NCBI GenBank assembly: GCA_012932865.1
Contig: SAXG01000014.1
Span: forward strand, 952,740-1,016,739
Origin: Amylostereum areolatum
Lineage: Eukaryota > Basidiomycota > Agaricomycetes > Russulales > Stereaceae
Direction of reading: 5' to 3'
DNA: 64,000 nucleotides
The translations under genes were made by a program, and so were the position numbers. The notes beneath the pieces are model-generated. The model worked only from the letters and a program-made list of their open reading frames with translations, did no database searches and had not been told where the DNA came from. The first letter of the stretch is position 1. Each line of letters opens with the position of its first letter. Below, piece by piece: positions 35,443 through 47,736 of this stretch.

Positions 35443-36345
35443 GATGGTTTATTTTATACGCCGTTGCCGTCGCGAAAGCGCGCGAAGATGGAGGGGGTGC
35501 GAAGATGGGGACGAGAAGGAGACGGGAGATGGAACTGGAGATGGGAATGGGAATGGGAAGCGCGAGAACAGGGACGAGGACGAGAACGAGGATCGGACGA
35601 AGAGGGATGCGGGGACGGGGAACGAAGACGGGAATAGAGACGGGGACGGAGAGGGAAGACGGGTGTCGCACGGGTCGAGTCAAGTAAAAAAGCTAGCCCC
35701 CGAACGAAACCGAAAACGAAACTGTTTACAGATAAAAAAGAAGCGTCGTCGCGGGTCGATGGATAGAACAAGCACCGCACGAATCAGACACGCGCGAGAG
35801 ACCGTTCGTACTTGCGTATCATGGAACAGGCGGACGAAGGATGTGAGAGTGTGTGGGATATGGGTGTAGTAAGCCAAGGGGTAAGGGTAGCGCGAGCCAG
35901 AGTGTTCCACGTTCTGAATCCGGATCCGATGTGTTGTACTGCGTTGTGGGTGGCCCGTGGGCAAACTAGGGTGCGTGGATAGATAGATAGATAGGTAGAT
36001 AGACGGGGTTGGGGCGGGTAGAATGGAAGGGGCGGACGGACGTATGGGCGGGGGGACGGAGGATGGGGGGATGGGAGGTAGCGCTATGTATACAGAACAA
36101 CAGATACTCATCCAAGAAGATGGCGGCCACGAAGGGACCGTCACCGAGGTGATTACGGGGGTGGGGACATGCGTATGTAGTGGTACAAGAATGAGATGCA
36201 GACGATCCGGACAAAAAGCAGGGGCAGGGGAACGGGGGACGCACGCGTCGCCCGTCCCGAAATACAAGACGGACGGAAAGGTATAGTGTGGAGCTCGGGA
36301 AAAAGGTCGGAGAGGGGGGGGGAGGGGGAGTTCAGTACCCAGTGC

Positions 36346-38128
36346 TCAGTACGGCGTGTATCCGAGCGGCTGCGGAACGAGCATGTCCGGCGGGTACCCG
36401 TCCATGCTCGCGCCAGGAGGACACTGGCCGTCGTCGCCGAGGCCCTTCCCGCCGTCGAAATACACGAACGAGCCGCCTTTACCGGCGCCCGCGAGCGGCG
36501 GGTAGTACTGCCCCGGGTCGAACATGGTCTCCCCGAACGCGTGCGGCGGCGGGGAGTACGCGCCCGCGCCGAACGCCATCTGCTGGTGCGGGTGCGGGTG
36601 CGGCTGGTAGGCGTCGGGCGTGTACGGAGGCAAGGATCCGTACGGCGCGGGGGCGTACGAGGTGGGGAGGGCCTGTGCGTGGGGAGGGGAGTAGAAGAGG
36701 GGCTCGCCGTAGCTCTGGGGCGAGCAGGGCGAGTCCGGGAACGATGCGGAGGGAGGAGACCAGTAGGAGGACATGGAGGTGTCGACGGAGAGCGCGAGCG
36801 GCGCGTAGGACGTCGTGGAGGACATCGCGGGGCTGGGCATCGCGGAGGAGGACATCATGTCGGGGGGAGGCGCGGTGCTCAGCGGATCCAACGGCGCGTC
36901 GATGTAGGACGCGGGACTGTGGTTGTTGAAAGAGAACGGGTTGAATTCCTGTGGGGGTCGGGAGGGCGTGAGGGTGAGCGAGCTGTTCTCGACGGAAAGA
37001 AAAGAGCGAGAAGGGGGACCGGGGGGGGGTGGGGGGTGAAAAGACGTACAAATGAATGATAGGTGTTGGAAGGGAAGGACTCGTCGGCGGGGGGCGCGGG
37101 CTGCGCGACGAGCGGCGGCATGTCCCGCCAGTTGTCTTCCTCCGCGGGCGAGGAGGGGGGAGGGGACGACGACCACGGGGCGGGGGACGACGCGTCGGTG
37201 GGCGAGGGCGTGGTCTCGGGCTTGACGCTCGGCTGGGAGCTGACGGCGCGGAGCCTGCGGGAGGAGGGCTTGGGGGACGCGCGCAAGAAGGTAGAGGACG
37301 AGCCCTCGCTGTCCGGCGCGGGCTGGGACGACGAGCGACGGTACATCTTCGCGGTGATGGGGGCCTCGAAGCGCGCGACGATGGGCCGGACGTGGGTGCG
37401 GTCGAACTCCTGGATGGCCTCCTCGAGGTCGGCGCCCTTCTTGCCCTCGACGAGCAGCTGCGCGATGCGCTCGCAGCGCTTGAGGTCCTTCGGGCCCACC
37501 TCGCGCACCTTGCGCTTCTCCGGCTGCGCCTTGCCCTTCATGTGCAGCGGGCGGAAGGCGTAGTCCGGCCAGCGCGCCTTGTGCTCGGCCTGGGCGGCCT
37601 TGGCCTTGCCGTGCCAGAACTGGCGCTCCTGGGGCGGCATGTTCTGCCAGGTGAGGCCGATGATCTTGGAGAGCGTGCTGTGGTTGGTCTCGACCTCGGT
37701 GGAGACGTGCTGGCTCTTGATGAAGGACGAGCGGAAGAGGATGAAGGCGTTGGGAGGGCGCGGGATGTGGTTCTCCGCTTTCTTCTTGCCGTGGCCCGGG
37801 CGTCGGGAGGAGGGGGCGTCGGCGGCGGAGGGGAAGAAGAGGGAAGGCGGGGCGTCGGACGCGACGGCGTGCGCGGCGGCGGCAGCGGCGGCGGCAGAGT
37901 CGACGAAGGTCCCCGGGGTGACGGCGGGGGCGAAGGCGATCTGCTGCGTGCCGGCGGCATGGGCCTCGACGGGCGTGGTCCAGGTGAGCTGGATTCCTGC
38001 GGCGCAAACGGGAGGAGGGGAGGACGTCAAGTCAAAACGTGGGGTTCTTGATCGGACTGGGAACGAAGGATCTGCTCACCGTCGGCATCCTCCTTCTTCG
38101 GGCCTCGCGGCGTCCTGTCTGCTGGCAT
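36346..38128 (-). CDS. HMG-box transcription factor (MATA_HMG type)
   Basis: Exons 38128-38080, 37996-37050 and 36948-36346 join to 532 residues; start MPADRTPRGPKKEDADG. Residues about 93-170 are a sequence-specific HMG box of the fungal mating-type class: HIPRPPNAFILFRSS, then LSKIIGLTWQNMPPQERQFW and HKARWPDYAF. The rest is Ser/Pro-rich with Tyr-rich low complexity near the C-terminus, typical of activation regions. It probably acts in the nucleus. Relatives in mushrooms regulate mating response and fruiting, but I cannot assign it to a named factor. A TATA box lies about 140 bp upstream. No homeodomain or pheromone-receptor genes lie nearby, so it is not evidently part of a mating-type locus. 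Confidence 0.9.
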
Positions 38129-38266
38129 GGTTCGTGGACGCTGGGGAAAAGACGGGAGGGAGAAAAGCGAGAGCGAGAGCGAGAAGGAAGGGAAAAGCGT
38201 CTACGGGGACGAGAAGGAGGAGGAGGGAGGTGTATCGCGAAGATCATGACGGTTCGGACGGTAATA

Positions 38267-38274
38267 CTTTATAG
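38267..38274 (-). promoter_or_regulatory. TATA box of the HMG-box gene
   Basis: CTATAAAG on the minus strand, about 140 bp upstream of the ATG at 38128. Confidence 0.55.
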
Positions 38275-41200
38275 ATGGACTCCTCCCAGCCCTTGAACTT
38301 CGCTTCGCCGTCGCGCCTCTCTCCCGTTCTTTTTATTTTCCTTTTATTTTCGCCTTTCTTTTACCAACCCTTGACGACACGTAATAAACGTTACTCTAAA
38401 CCCCCCAGTCCCTGGATTACGTCACACGGGACCTTATTTCTCGGCTTCGCCGACTATCTCAGATCTTCTGATATTTTGCCTCCGTCGCCCCGATATCTCC
38501 TCTATTTTACTTCCGTCCCCCGTCCCCCCGTCCACGTTTTTTTGATTCCGTTCGTCCTCGAGGCTTAGGCTTTTCCCAACAGCATGTCATGGCTTCGCGC
38601 GCCCCGTGAAGATCCCAGCACACTCCGTCGAAATACGACGGATATCGTCGCTTGGCTGACATCTCAGAGCCGTGCTAGGCCCTTTCTGAATTGTCGGGCC
38701 CTTCGCCTTACCAACAGTGCCCATCTCTCCATTCTACGGCTGTGCACCGTCCAGAACAGCAAGGGTGCCTCCGAGATAAACGATATAGTCGACAGCGACT
38801 CAGTTTAGTATCCGTTGTTCCCCTTCATCTCCACGTCCTCGCACCCGCACCCGCACCCGCAACCCGCAACCCGATTTTCTGGATTCTGGAAAAACAAACA
38901 AACCCCACCTTTCCCTTGGAAGCTGCACTAACTGCTCTCCCGCCGGATATGAAAACCCCGTCACTCGACTCCATCTGACCACTCGACCTGTCAGGCAGGT
39001 CGAAGAGCTCAGCCACTCGGCGCAGACCATTCCCAATCTTCGTCGATCACGCCAGTCCAGACCCCAATTCACCCCCCGGCGACGCCCCTACGACGTCGAC
39101 GGTCGTCCACAGACCGGAGCAAGAGCGCCCGACGCGACGCAGGCTCTTGTATTTCGGCGACGCATGACACAGTCAAAAGACTCACTGAAGCGCTCCTTAC
39201 TACCAAATACCATCTTCTGCGTGGGGCAAGTAGTCGGTTATGTTACACTAGGTGGGCCCAGGTCACCACGGCGCCCCGCCGAACCCAGCCGTCCTTCTCC
39301 GTAAGTCCTCCCGCCTTGTATTCTCGTCCCCCGTTCGCAAGGATAAGCTCGGTTCCTTGCAGCGAACCCGAAACCGGTCATGCGCCAACGGGCGTCACGC
39401 TCCCCAACTCGAGCCCGCTCAGCAGCGCGAGTGCCTATATCCAAATTCAATCCGCAGATGCGAAAAGGTGCGAGGCCTTCCCTTCGGTCAGACCCGTCTT
39501 CGACCGAGCGTCACATCCGCCCATATGCCAGCAGAGGAGCGCCGTTTTGACCGCCCTTGGCAGGCGCGCGCATGCGCCGCTCAGCCTGCTTGCTTGCTTA
39601 ACTGTGCGCCCCGCCTCGGCGGGAGGCCGCCGACGGGCGTTTGCCGTGCGATCCACCCGACATGCAAAGTCGCTACGGGCGAACACGAGGCGGGCGGGCA
39701 CGCGGCCTGCAACGTGGCCGTGACGGGTTGCAGGCGCCAACGGCTTCGGCGTCGAGGCTGCCCTCCCATGCTCCCGCCTTCCGATCCTATGATTCAAGTT
39801 ATATTCCTGCCGTACACGCGCGCTCCCGGTCCCACCCCTCGGCGCTGGCGCGCGAACCGTAAAAAGAGACGCACGCCCCCGTATGTGGGTACACGTGAGA
39901 CGGTGCGCGCACTCTTCTTTTCGCCGGGGTTTCCTGATTATCTGACGTACCTCTACATAATCCGCACATAATATCAGTCGCGATCCGCGGGCTCCTTTTT
40001 TCCTCCCCTGTTTCCCTTCGCGAGAGGTGGGTAAGAGGGGAGAGGGCTTATCGGCGTGGGAGGTGTGGCTCGGGATTGGAGAACGAGTCGGGCGGCGGGC
40101 GCGGAATCCGGACGTCCGTTCACCTCTATCCGGACTCGGTGCAGACGCCTGCGAAGCTTCCGGACTCGCCATGTGCTACTGCAGCCACAAGCTGCGTAAT
40201 AAGTACTGTGTACTTGGCCCATTGCTGCTCATGCTAAGCGACGTCTCCCTCCTTCAGCCACCGCGCGCGATGTCCCCACGGTCTGATCAGGGCACCATCC
40301 ATGCTCCGATCTCTCTGCAAAGTGGCCGTCGTCGCGCGAAATAGGTCTCATGGGCAGGATCAGGGTCGGTTTTCATTGGGTAGTGGGGGACTCTCATATC
40401 GCAATCGCGCTCCGGGGTCGAGCCCCCCCCCACCCGGGCTATGGCATATGGCATAGGTGATTCATATATTTGGCTTTCATCTCATGTCCACCGTCGAGGG
40501 ACATGAACGTAGCATGGCGTGACGGAGGGGCGGTTGGACGGCGGCGGCCTTGATCAGAGAAGTTGAAGGGGGAAAAAATCGGCGTGCATCAGTGCACTGG
40601 CAACTATCCATCTTCGCCTTCCCTTCGTCGGATCCGCGGAGTGGGACCTCGTCCACCTTCACGGGCGACGCGCCGTAATCGGCGAACCATAAACAAGTCC
40701 CATATACCCATGCGGCAGAAGAGCCTGAGACGGCGTCGAAGCTGCAGATGGGGCCACGTGCGCACTTGGAAGGCAGGATCGCGCTCCGAACTTGAAGACG
40801 GGTGTGACGGTCGTGCGGATGGCAGATGGTCAGGAATGTACTATATGTTCCCGCTCGTTCGTCGTCCCTTCGTGTGCTAGCCCGAACGCCCCTCCCCTAG
40901 CTCCAACTCTGCGTGCGTTCTGAGCCCCGAACCCCCCACCCCACTTCCTGATTATCACCTGTTGACGACGAACCTGGTGGGAAGCGTGGAGAAGAAGGGG
41001 TGAGGGAGCATTAGATCCCACCGAGACGAGCGCCGAACGTCCGTCAACAAGGATGAACATACCGGGCGATCGCGTGGGCGGTGCGCCGCGCAGGGATTTG
41101 CGCTCGACGAGGCTCAGAGCTGCGACGGGTGCCCAAAGGCTGAGAGTCGCGTCCGAGATAGATTAGTGGCCGGACGCATGCGGGGGCATTTAATCTCGGA

Positions 41201-44124
41201 GGGGCGCAAAGGGACGCGCCGGCTTCGTTGTTTCACTCTGGGGAAGGAGGGGCGAGACCGCGACGCGTGTGGAGTTGTCCGAGTGCAGGTTCTAGGAAGG
41301 AATCAAGAATTAAGCCAAGCTGTCGGGTTCGCATCTCCCCTCCTCGTCCTCTAGCCCGCTTTCGCTCGTTTGCTCGGCTAATATCATAGACAAGGCGGAC
41401 GCCGTCGTAACCACCCACAACAGCAAAAAAAAATATGGAGAAGAGGGGGGAACAAGGCGCAATTGGTGGCATCTTGGGGATTCCGCACCGCAGCAAAGGG
41501 GGTCTAAGCTGCAAGCCAGCCCATTCGACGGCGGGCTTGAACCTGCCCTTTTCGCCTGTCGTCTTCCCGACGACCAACACTGACAAAGCGTCAAAGTTTG
41601 GCGATTAGCGGTGTGAGCGCGCTACGAAACGTCGTCAAGTGGCAGACGCTGGGAACCTCTGGGAAGGGGGGATGCGCCTTCCAGGTTTGAGTTTGGGTTT
41701 TGAGAGAGTTTGGGCGACTTCTGAAGGGGGCGTCGGCGCCTGGGGTTTAGAATCAAGAGCGGAAGGGGAGTCCGGTCACGCAAGGTGTCGCACTACAGTG
41801 TTTTATGGACGGGAGATATTCTTTACAGCGGGCGGATGAAGGGGGGTGCGCTTGAATCGAGCGTTTATTGGAGCTTAGGGACCCGACAAACGCTATCGTT
41901 GAGCAAGCGTGCGCGGAACCGTATTGGAATGAAATGAGTGTGTTCAATGGCGTGGTGGCGGTGGATAGGTACATGGGTCTCTGAGCGTCGTCCAACCGTA
42001 CCCGGGCCCCACAACGGAAGCCTTGGCGGGCTCGAGAAAAAGATACTCACCAGCCTGATGGACCGTCAGCAGCTGAGCTAGCTTTTGCCGCCCTCATATA
42101 CCGCCCAGCGCGGAGAGTGACACCGTGGACCGTGCACACGCTGTCCAGAACAACACCCCCCCCTTACGCGATTTGAGGGTGGCTCAGCGACGACAGCACC
42201 CGCGGTCAGCGCGTAGACATACGCTATCAATCGCATCCGCTCGACATTTCGCCTCAAATTAGAATTTGCCGGAGACAACGAGGAATCTGCATGTATCCTA
42301 TCTGAGCGTCGAATCAACGGTGGAGGGGGGGGGGGCACGTACCAGGGAAAAACAGAGGGGGTTTGGAGGGAGACGAACGACAATGGGGAGCAGCAGGGAG
42401 CAGCGCACCGCAGCCGGACAAGTCGATGCATTCCAATGTCTGCGTCTTCAGCCACTTCGCCCTCACCGAGTCTTGTGCCAATGAGAGGCTTAGGCGAGTA
42501 ATGGTGGAATGGAGATTTGGTGCGACCTCCCGCATCCGCGTCGGACGTTGAACTCAAGAGCCGAGGCTACATCAACGGGTCCGCGTTCACGACAGCAGAC
42601 CTATGTCACTAAAATCAAGGGTGGAGGTTGGCCATGTCCACGGGTCTAGAACAATATCTGAAGTGGGGTGCAGACGTCGGTCGATAACAAGGATAGTGAC
42701 GAGGGGATGGGGAGGGGGTTACGAAGAGGGGGGAAATGGAGAGGAAATAGGACAGGGCAGGACGACGCACGCGAGAACCCCCATGTCTCAACCTCATCCC
42801 TTCGAAATCGACGCCTGCCAGTGATGCTCGCCCGGTCTTTCCTCCATCGAAATTCCGGACCACACGGAGAAACATACAGCCCCGCAGCAAGCACGATCCG
42901 AGTCCTGGACCAGCCAGGTTCGATGCCGTTAATTCGTTCGAGGTGATATGAGCAGAAGCACAGACGTTGGAGATGAAGACGGCGAGAAGTCGCGGTGCAT
43001 CGCGGACTTCGTCGTGCGGTCAGAGCGAAAGGCGTCACGGGGAAAAATAGATAGGGTGAGCACATACCTCATATACCCACTCCGAGAGGGGAACGTGGAG
43101 AACGGGCAGTGCGTGAAGATTATTTTCAGCACCGCATCCTCACCGGAGCAGGCCCTCTCCGCATTCACACCTACTTATGGCGAGCAAAGTTTCCGACGAT
43201 CCGCAGAGGAATTCCCGGCCAGTGTAGTGATAAGGATCGACATTAATCTAGTACTACAAGTCATCAGATGGAATGAAGAGGAAAGGAGCGATGGTGGGTT
43301 CATCTCTTACTGGCACGCAAACAACCCCGCCTATGACGCACGCTCCCATCCATCCACCGCGCGCACTCGTCGCATCCAACACGCGCCACGCGCAACCCTC
43401 CCGACCTCATCTAACCGCAAGCGTAATCGATAACCACCATCCAATTTTCTCCCCGCCCGGGTATTGCACCGCCCGAATGTCCTTTGCCCCGCGCCGGACC
43501 TGAACATGATAAGTCCCTCCCTCCTCAGTTGGAAATCACGGAGATCGCTCCTGGGCCGAGCGCGCGGAAGGTTGGTGGCGGGAAGCGCTTCTTCTTCGCG
43601 GTTGAGAGGGGCAAAGCGAAGGGCAGAGGAGGGAGCGATAAACAACGCTTGCCTTTTGCGGAGGGAGGGACGGAGGGGCGTGCTCGGGCATACGCCGGCG
43701 CGCAGCCTAGATGGGAGGGCACGAGGCCGGTGACGTAGCTGCTGGCCATCCCGGGAAACTTGCCGCCCTCGCCCGTTTGTCGCAGATCGTGGCTACTATG
43801 TACTTGCTGTCGAAGAGGTTGCTAATGCCACAGCAGTTGAGAACCTTGGAAATACATGGAAGGAGGCTCACCGATCGGATTGGAGGGAACAACTCTACTT
43901 AGCCCGCCGCGCCTTGGATGTCGGTGCGTTACACGCTGAACAACAACACGCTGGCCCTTCGTGCCCTCTCAGGCCACTCGCCACGCTGCCGATCAAGCGC
44001 TTTCATATAACATTGGTCGCATGCTGCACGCATGGCACCGTGTGCACCGTCACAAAGAAGATCATGGCCAGCGGAATTATATTAGCACGAACGCTACACC
44101 TACGAGACACTATACATCCAGAGA
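38275..44124. other. 5.8-kb region with no supported gene
   Basis: Several frames of 100-240 codons occur on both strands (for example plus 39252-39971, minus 39447-40172, plus 42948-43433), but they overlap each other, lack recognisable domains and do not extend by splicing. Parts of 42.6-43.9 kb could be exons of a diverged gene; I cannot choose a strand. Confidence 0.4.
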
Positions 44125-45415
44125 TTAGTGAGAGAGAGAAGAGTCCACGCCCATGGGCATGCTGTCGCCCTCCTCGGAGTCCGAGTCGTTGGATCTTGCA
44201 GGCGAAATGGGCTGGCGGAGCTGGGAAGGGCCACGAGAAGCTACGCCTTGCGGGGAGTTCGCTTTGGAAGGGGTGCCGGCTGGTGATATTGGAGAGGAGG
44301 GTGACGAGTTGCCTTGCTTTTTCGACCGCGCCGATGGGTTGAATGTGCCACATTTGGGGCAAACGTACTCTGTAGAGAAAAGGTTAAGGATACCACCACG
44401 AAAAGAAGCAAGGCGACGTACGCGCATCCTCCCACATGCTCTCCTTCACAAGACCGTTGTGCGCAAAACACTTCTGACAAATGAGGGCGTAGCGTGACGC
44501 CGCCGCCGCCGGCGCTGAGGCGTCGTCGTCGCCTAGAAGCGCATCTGCAAGCTTATCGTACCATTGTTTACGAGGGGGAGGAAGCGGCTGTTGCGGGGTC
44601 GCTGGAGGAGCTGCGTCAACCAAAACACATCAGACAGACCGGACGAGCACGCACGCTGGAGCTGGTTCTGCAAGCCGGGGCGAATGGGTGTTTGGAGGGC
44701 ACTGGGCGTACCCTTCGGCAGGGCGACCTGGGGAGAAGGGCGCTGAGGCGTCATGGGGCCTTGCGTTTGTGCCACGGGTCGTCGTCGGAGGGGGGAGTCG
44801 GGAGAAGCACCGTCATCGTAACGTTCGATGAGGTTTCGAGTGCTGTAATAGTTCGTCTTCGTCTTAATCTCCTCGATCTTCGTGTGCTGGGTCTTGTACA
44901 GCTCCTTCAACTTCTTCTCTGCGCGTGGTGGATGATGAATAACACGTCGGAATCGCGCGTTAATGCCACTCACCCTCAGCGTCACCAATACGGGCATACC
45001 ATAGCTGAACCAGCCGTCGCGTAAGAAGAATCCTGCATGCAAGGTGAGCGCGAGGCTGGGACGTAAAAAAAGTCACGACGCACAGGATAGGCCCGATGAT
45101 GAGTGGGGCGCCCTTCACCGCATGTTCGATCCCGCTGTTGGCACCGGACCCAGTGAGGGTGGGCAGAAGTTGGGCATACCACAGGCCAACGTAGATGCAC
45201 CATCCTGCGAGAGTGTAGAGAGTGACGATGAGGGTGGCGCGACGCTCGCGCAAGCGGATCTCAGAGAGCCGAGTTTGGCGTTTTTGGATGTCGAGGGCGA
45301 GGGAGGCGAGGACCTCTTCGTAGTCTTCTGGTTGTTTCTAGCAAAGATCAGGCAGTTTCCGGGACTTGTGAGAAGAGATGTCTACCTTCTTGAACCAGCC
45401 AGAGAAGAGAGCCAT
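44125..45415 (-). CDS. LNP1: Lunapark-type ER network protein
   Basis: Lunapark/Lnp1 sits at three-way junctions of the tubular ER and stabilises them. It starts MALFSGWFKK (hydrophobic hairpin-type start), followed by a coiled-coil-like segment ending LSEIRLRERR. Two membrane segments follow: LIVTLYTLAGWCIYVGL and APLIIGPILCVVTFF. Next is the conserved EEIKTKTNYYSTRNLIERYDD, a proline-rich linker, and a zinc ribbon with CxxC in ICQKCFAHNGLV and CPKCGTFNPS. The C-terminus is Ser/Pro-rich and acidic. Clean introns follow FKK, the GDAE block, NQLQ and WEDA. A GT-AG segment of exactly 30 nt at 45060-45031 keeps frame whether spliced or not; removing it gives a better second membrane helix. Confidence 0.9.
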
Positions 45416-46417
45416 AGCGGTGGCAGAAAGGAATGGGATTGTTGGTGTTGCTCGATGTGAAAGAATAGAATAGCGCCCGCCAACGTTGGCCATGGCACGT
45501 GATGTGAATCAGTTATGTCAGCATGTTTGCCTCGCCTACCCCGCAAACTTCAATCCAGGATCATCCACTCCAGCAGCTCTCTCAGAGCTTTCCTTTCGAA
45601 AGCTTTCATCCGTAGGGAGCTTTTATCATCATTTCTGTGATCGAAAATAACCACTATGGCTATGATCTGACCGACCGGGTTGAAGAGTATCGCGAGTCAT
45701 GGCGAGCGGCAACATCGAGTCTGCCTTCAAGTTTCCAGGTGTGGCCCAAGCGCGTGGGCGGGTTTCGGCGAACGAGCTCGACGAAGACGTACGCGCGAAT
45801 CAAATCTGCCTTCCCTGTGGACCTCAAGCCTGTGCTGAATGTCTGCTGCCCATTATACATCTGCTTTCTCCCCATTGCGGAAGCAGAGGAGTATGGCGGT
45901 CGAGACGTTGCAAAATTCCCACCCGAACTTTCGCCGCGTCAAAACTCTTTCCGCCGCATCAAAACTTTTTTCGTCACAACTTCAACCTTTTCGTACCATC
46001 TTCACTCCCGAACACTTTCCATCCCGTCCCTCCCGAGAACTTTTCCTGCATCCATTTCCCACTATGTACTTACACAGTTACACTTCTCTCTGCGAAAATG
46101 GGGTCCCGATTTCATCTCGGAGGGGTCCTCATCACGTGCCCCTCTCTCGGTCACTCAGGTCCGCCCACTTCGGGGACGACCCGCGCCGTCCTCCGACCGC
46201 TGGTCAAACTTCCAAGTCAAACCACACAGTCATCCCCGTGCGTCGGGAAGAACGACAGGCGGGCAGGACTGCCAGCTCATCAAAGCCGACGTTTTGGATA
46301 GATAGGTGGAAAAGCGTGGGGCGCTGGGGTTTGGTGCGTCTTTCAGCTTGCGGTCCTCGGGATCTGTTTTCAGAATCGTTACTGACCGCTCGTTCTTTTC
46401 AGCTCGATATCGCACCA
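45416..46417. other. Intergenic with dispersed repeat
   Basis: Upstream of the Lunapark gene. It holds a small stem near 45572-45612 (AGAGCTTTCC...GAAAGCTTTC) and the dispersed repeat at 45886-46020. Overlapping frames here reflect the repeat rather than a gene I can support. Confidence 0.45.
45886..46020 (+). repeat. Dispersed repeat, copy 1
   Basis: Contains GGTCGAGACGTTGCAAAA, CCCGAACTTTCGCCGCGTCA and several TTCGTCACAACTTCAA-like units. The same blocks recur in the opposite orientation at about 62345-62515. Confidence 0.75.
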
Positions 46418-47355
46418 ATGTCAAGCCCCAGGAAGGCTCAAAATGGCCCGTCTATGCCCTCTGTCCGATGCGCGCCCGCTCGTCTTCGATTGCAGCATAT
46501 GTGGACAAGTACACCATTCTCTGACCCACGCACATATCATTTCCCGCTTCAACACGGCCATCGCGCTCTGTACGTTTCCTTCTGATCCTCACTGTGCGCG
46601 CGTATTCAGTCCATATACCCATCCGTTGTTTGCAGGGTTCACATCGATTGCGCTGAAAGTGCCATCCGGAGCATCGAAGAGCTTGAACCCCCGGGATTCC
46701 CTCACAACCACTCCACCGACATCATTCGCCGGCACGCCACTGAGAAGGAGTGCACGCGCAAGGCCGTCTCACCACCATCAAGTGTATGCAATTCACCTTT
46801 TCCGTCGACCAGCCCCAGTCTACCGCCTACCGTTGACAAGCCGCACTTCAAGCCGTCGGCTGAGTTCAACAACACCATCAAACCAAAGAGGCCGGCCCAC
46901 GACTGGCGTCGCCGCGTCATCGCCAAGTCCGCTACCAACACCTCTCTCTCACATATCAATCATGCAACACGACCGCAAGCCGTCCATTGCCACCACCCAC
47001 GCTCCTCACGATGCCTCTTCCCATTACCCCATCTCTGACTTCGCTTCTCTCCGTTTTCCTTCCCTCTTCTCCTCCAACTTCAGTCCTGCCACCCTCCTCC
47101 ACACTTCCCCCTCCTTCACCAACGACATGAGCTACCCGCGAGGGTGTCCGCGGCAACGCCAACTCTCTCGAAAATTTCGGCATCGTTCGCCCCACCACCA
47201 AGCTAGCGCTCGACGAGCTCCTCATCGCGTCATTGGACTCCAGCAAGATCTCGTCGACGCTCTTCAGCCGTCTTCCCGCGCGGATGCGGCGCCACCCCAC
47301 GAGGCGGCCGAGGTGACCGTCTCCGGCGTGCGACGAGGATGGTGGCGGCAGCGGT
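46418..47355 (+). CDS. Possible gene, uncharacterised, structure unresolved
   Basis: Coding-like blocks occur in order on the plus strand. A start MSSPRKAQNGPSMP lies near 46418 (an overlapping frame reads PLVFDCSICGQVHHSL). After an intron ending TTCAG comes CRVHIDCAESAIRSIEELE, continuing into ATEKECTRKAVSPPSS and AEFNNTIKPKRPAHDW. Near 47130-47280 another frame reads NANSLENFGIVRPTTKLALD and SLDSSKISSTLFSRLPARM. The switches of frame need introns I could not place. It is a real gene of unknown function or a decaying one; no family is recognised. Confidence 0.4.
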
Positions 47356-47736
47356 AGCGGCGACGGCGTAGGTGGTTGGCAGCATCGTCGAGGGATTACT
47401 GGGAGGATCACTGGTACTATAGTATTTACCTCGTTGATTGCTCAGATGTGTTCACCATTTATAATGACCAAAGCAAGTCATATTAACGAGCGAGTATGCT
47501 ATGTGAACGTCTACTGGAATAAGGCATCTAGGAAGAGGGTTTGCATGTCTGAACGGTGTGTAACATATAAGTTGGGGTAATTAGTAGGGAAATGAATTGA
47601 GCTGAAATAGGGCAGTCTGTATGAGAAACTGCACGTAGAAAAATGGAGAAAAAGAGCGACATGTAAGACCACGAGCAGATGACCGGGGATAGGTGGAATT
47701 AAGACAGCATAACGAGGAAGTGCCATAACATTGTGA

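Larger units (their letters stand above)
31767..36345. other. 4.6-kb C/T-rich low-complexity region without supported gene
   Basis: Large parts are C/T- or GA-rich with frames open on both strands. There is a poly-C of 23 bases at 34482-34504, and simple-sequence DNA near 35374-35442. Near 33.2-33.9 kb a good TATA box precedes overlapping but unconvincing frames. I found no splice-supported protein. Confidence 0.5.

Noticed and set aside
36346..38051. Long frames overlapping the HMG-box gene (553 codons minus, 331 codons plus)
   Set aside because: Out-of-frame and antisense shadows of the HMG gene; only one frame carries the HMG box.
39252..40172. Two overlapping frames of about 240 codons on opposite strands
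   Set aside because: No domain, no splice support and mutual overlap; probably chance frames in GC-rich DNA.
42914..42926. GGTTCGATGCC resembling a tRNA B box
   Set aside because: The flanking bases do not pair into a T-arm and no acceptor stem or A box fits.
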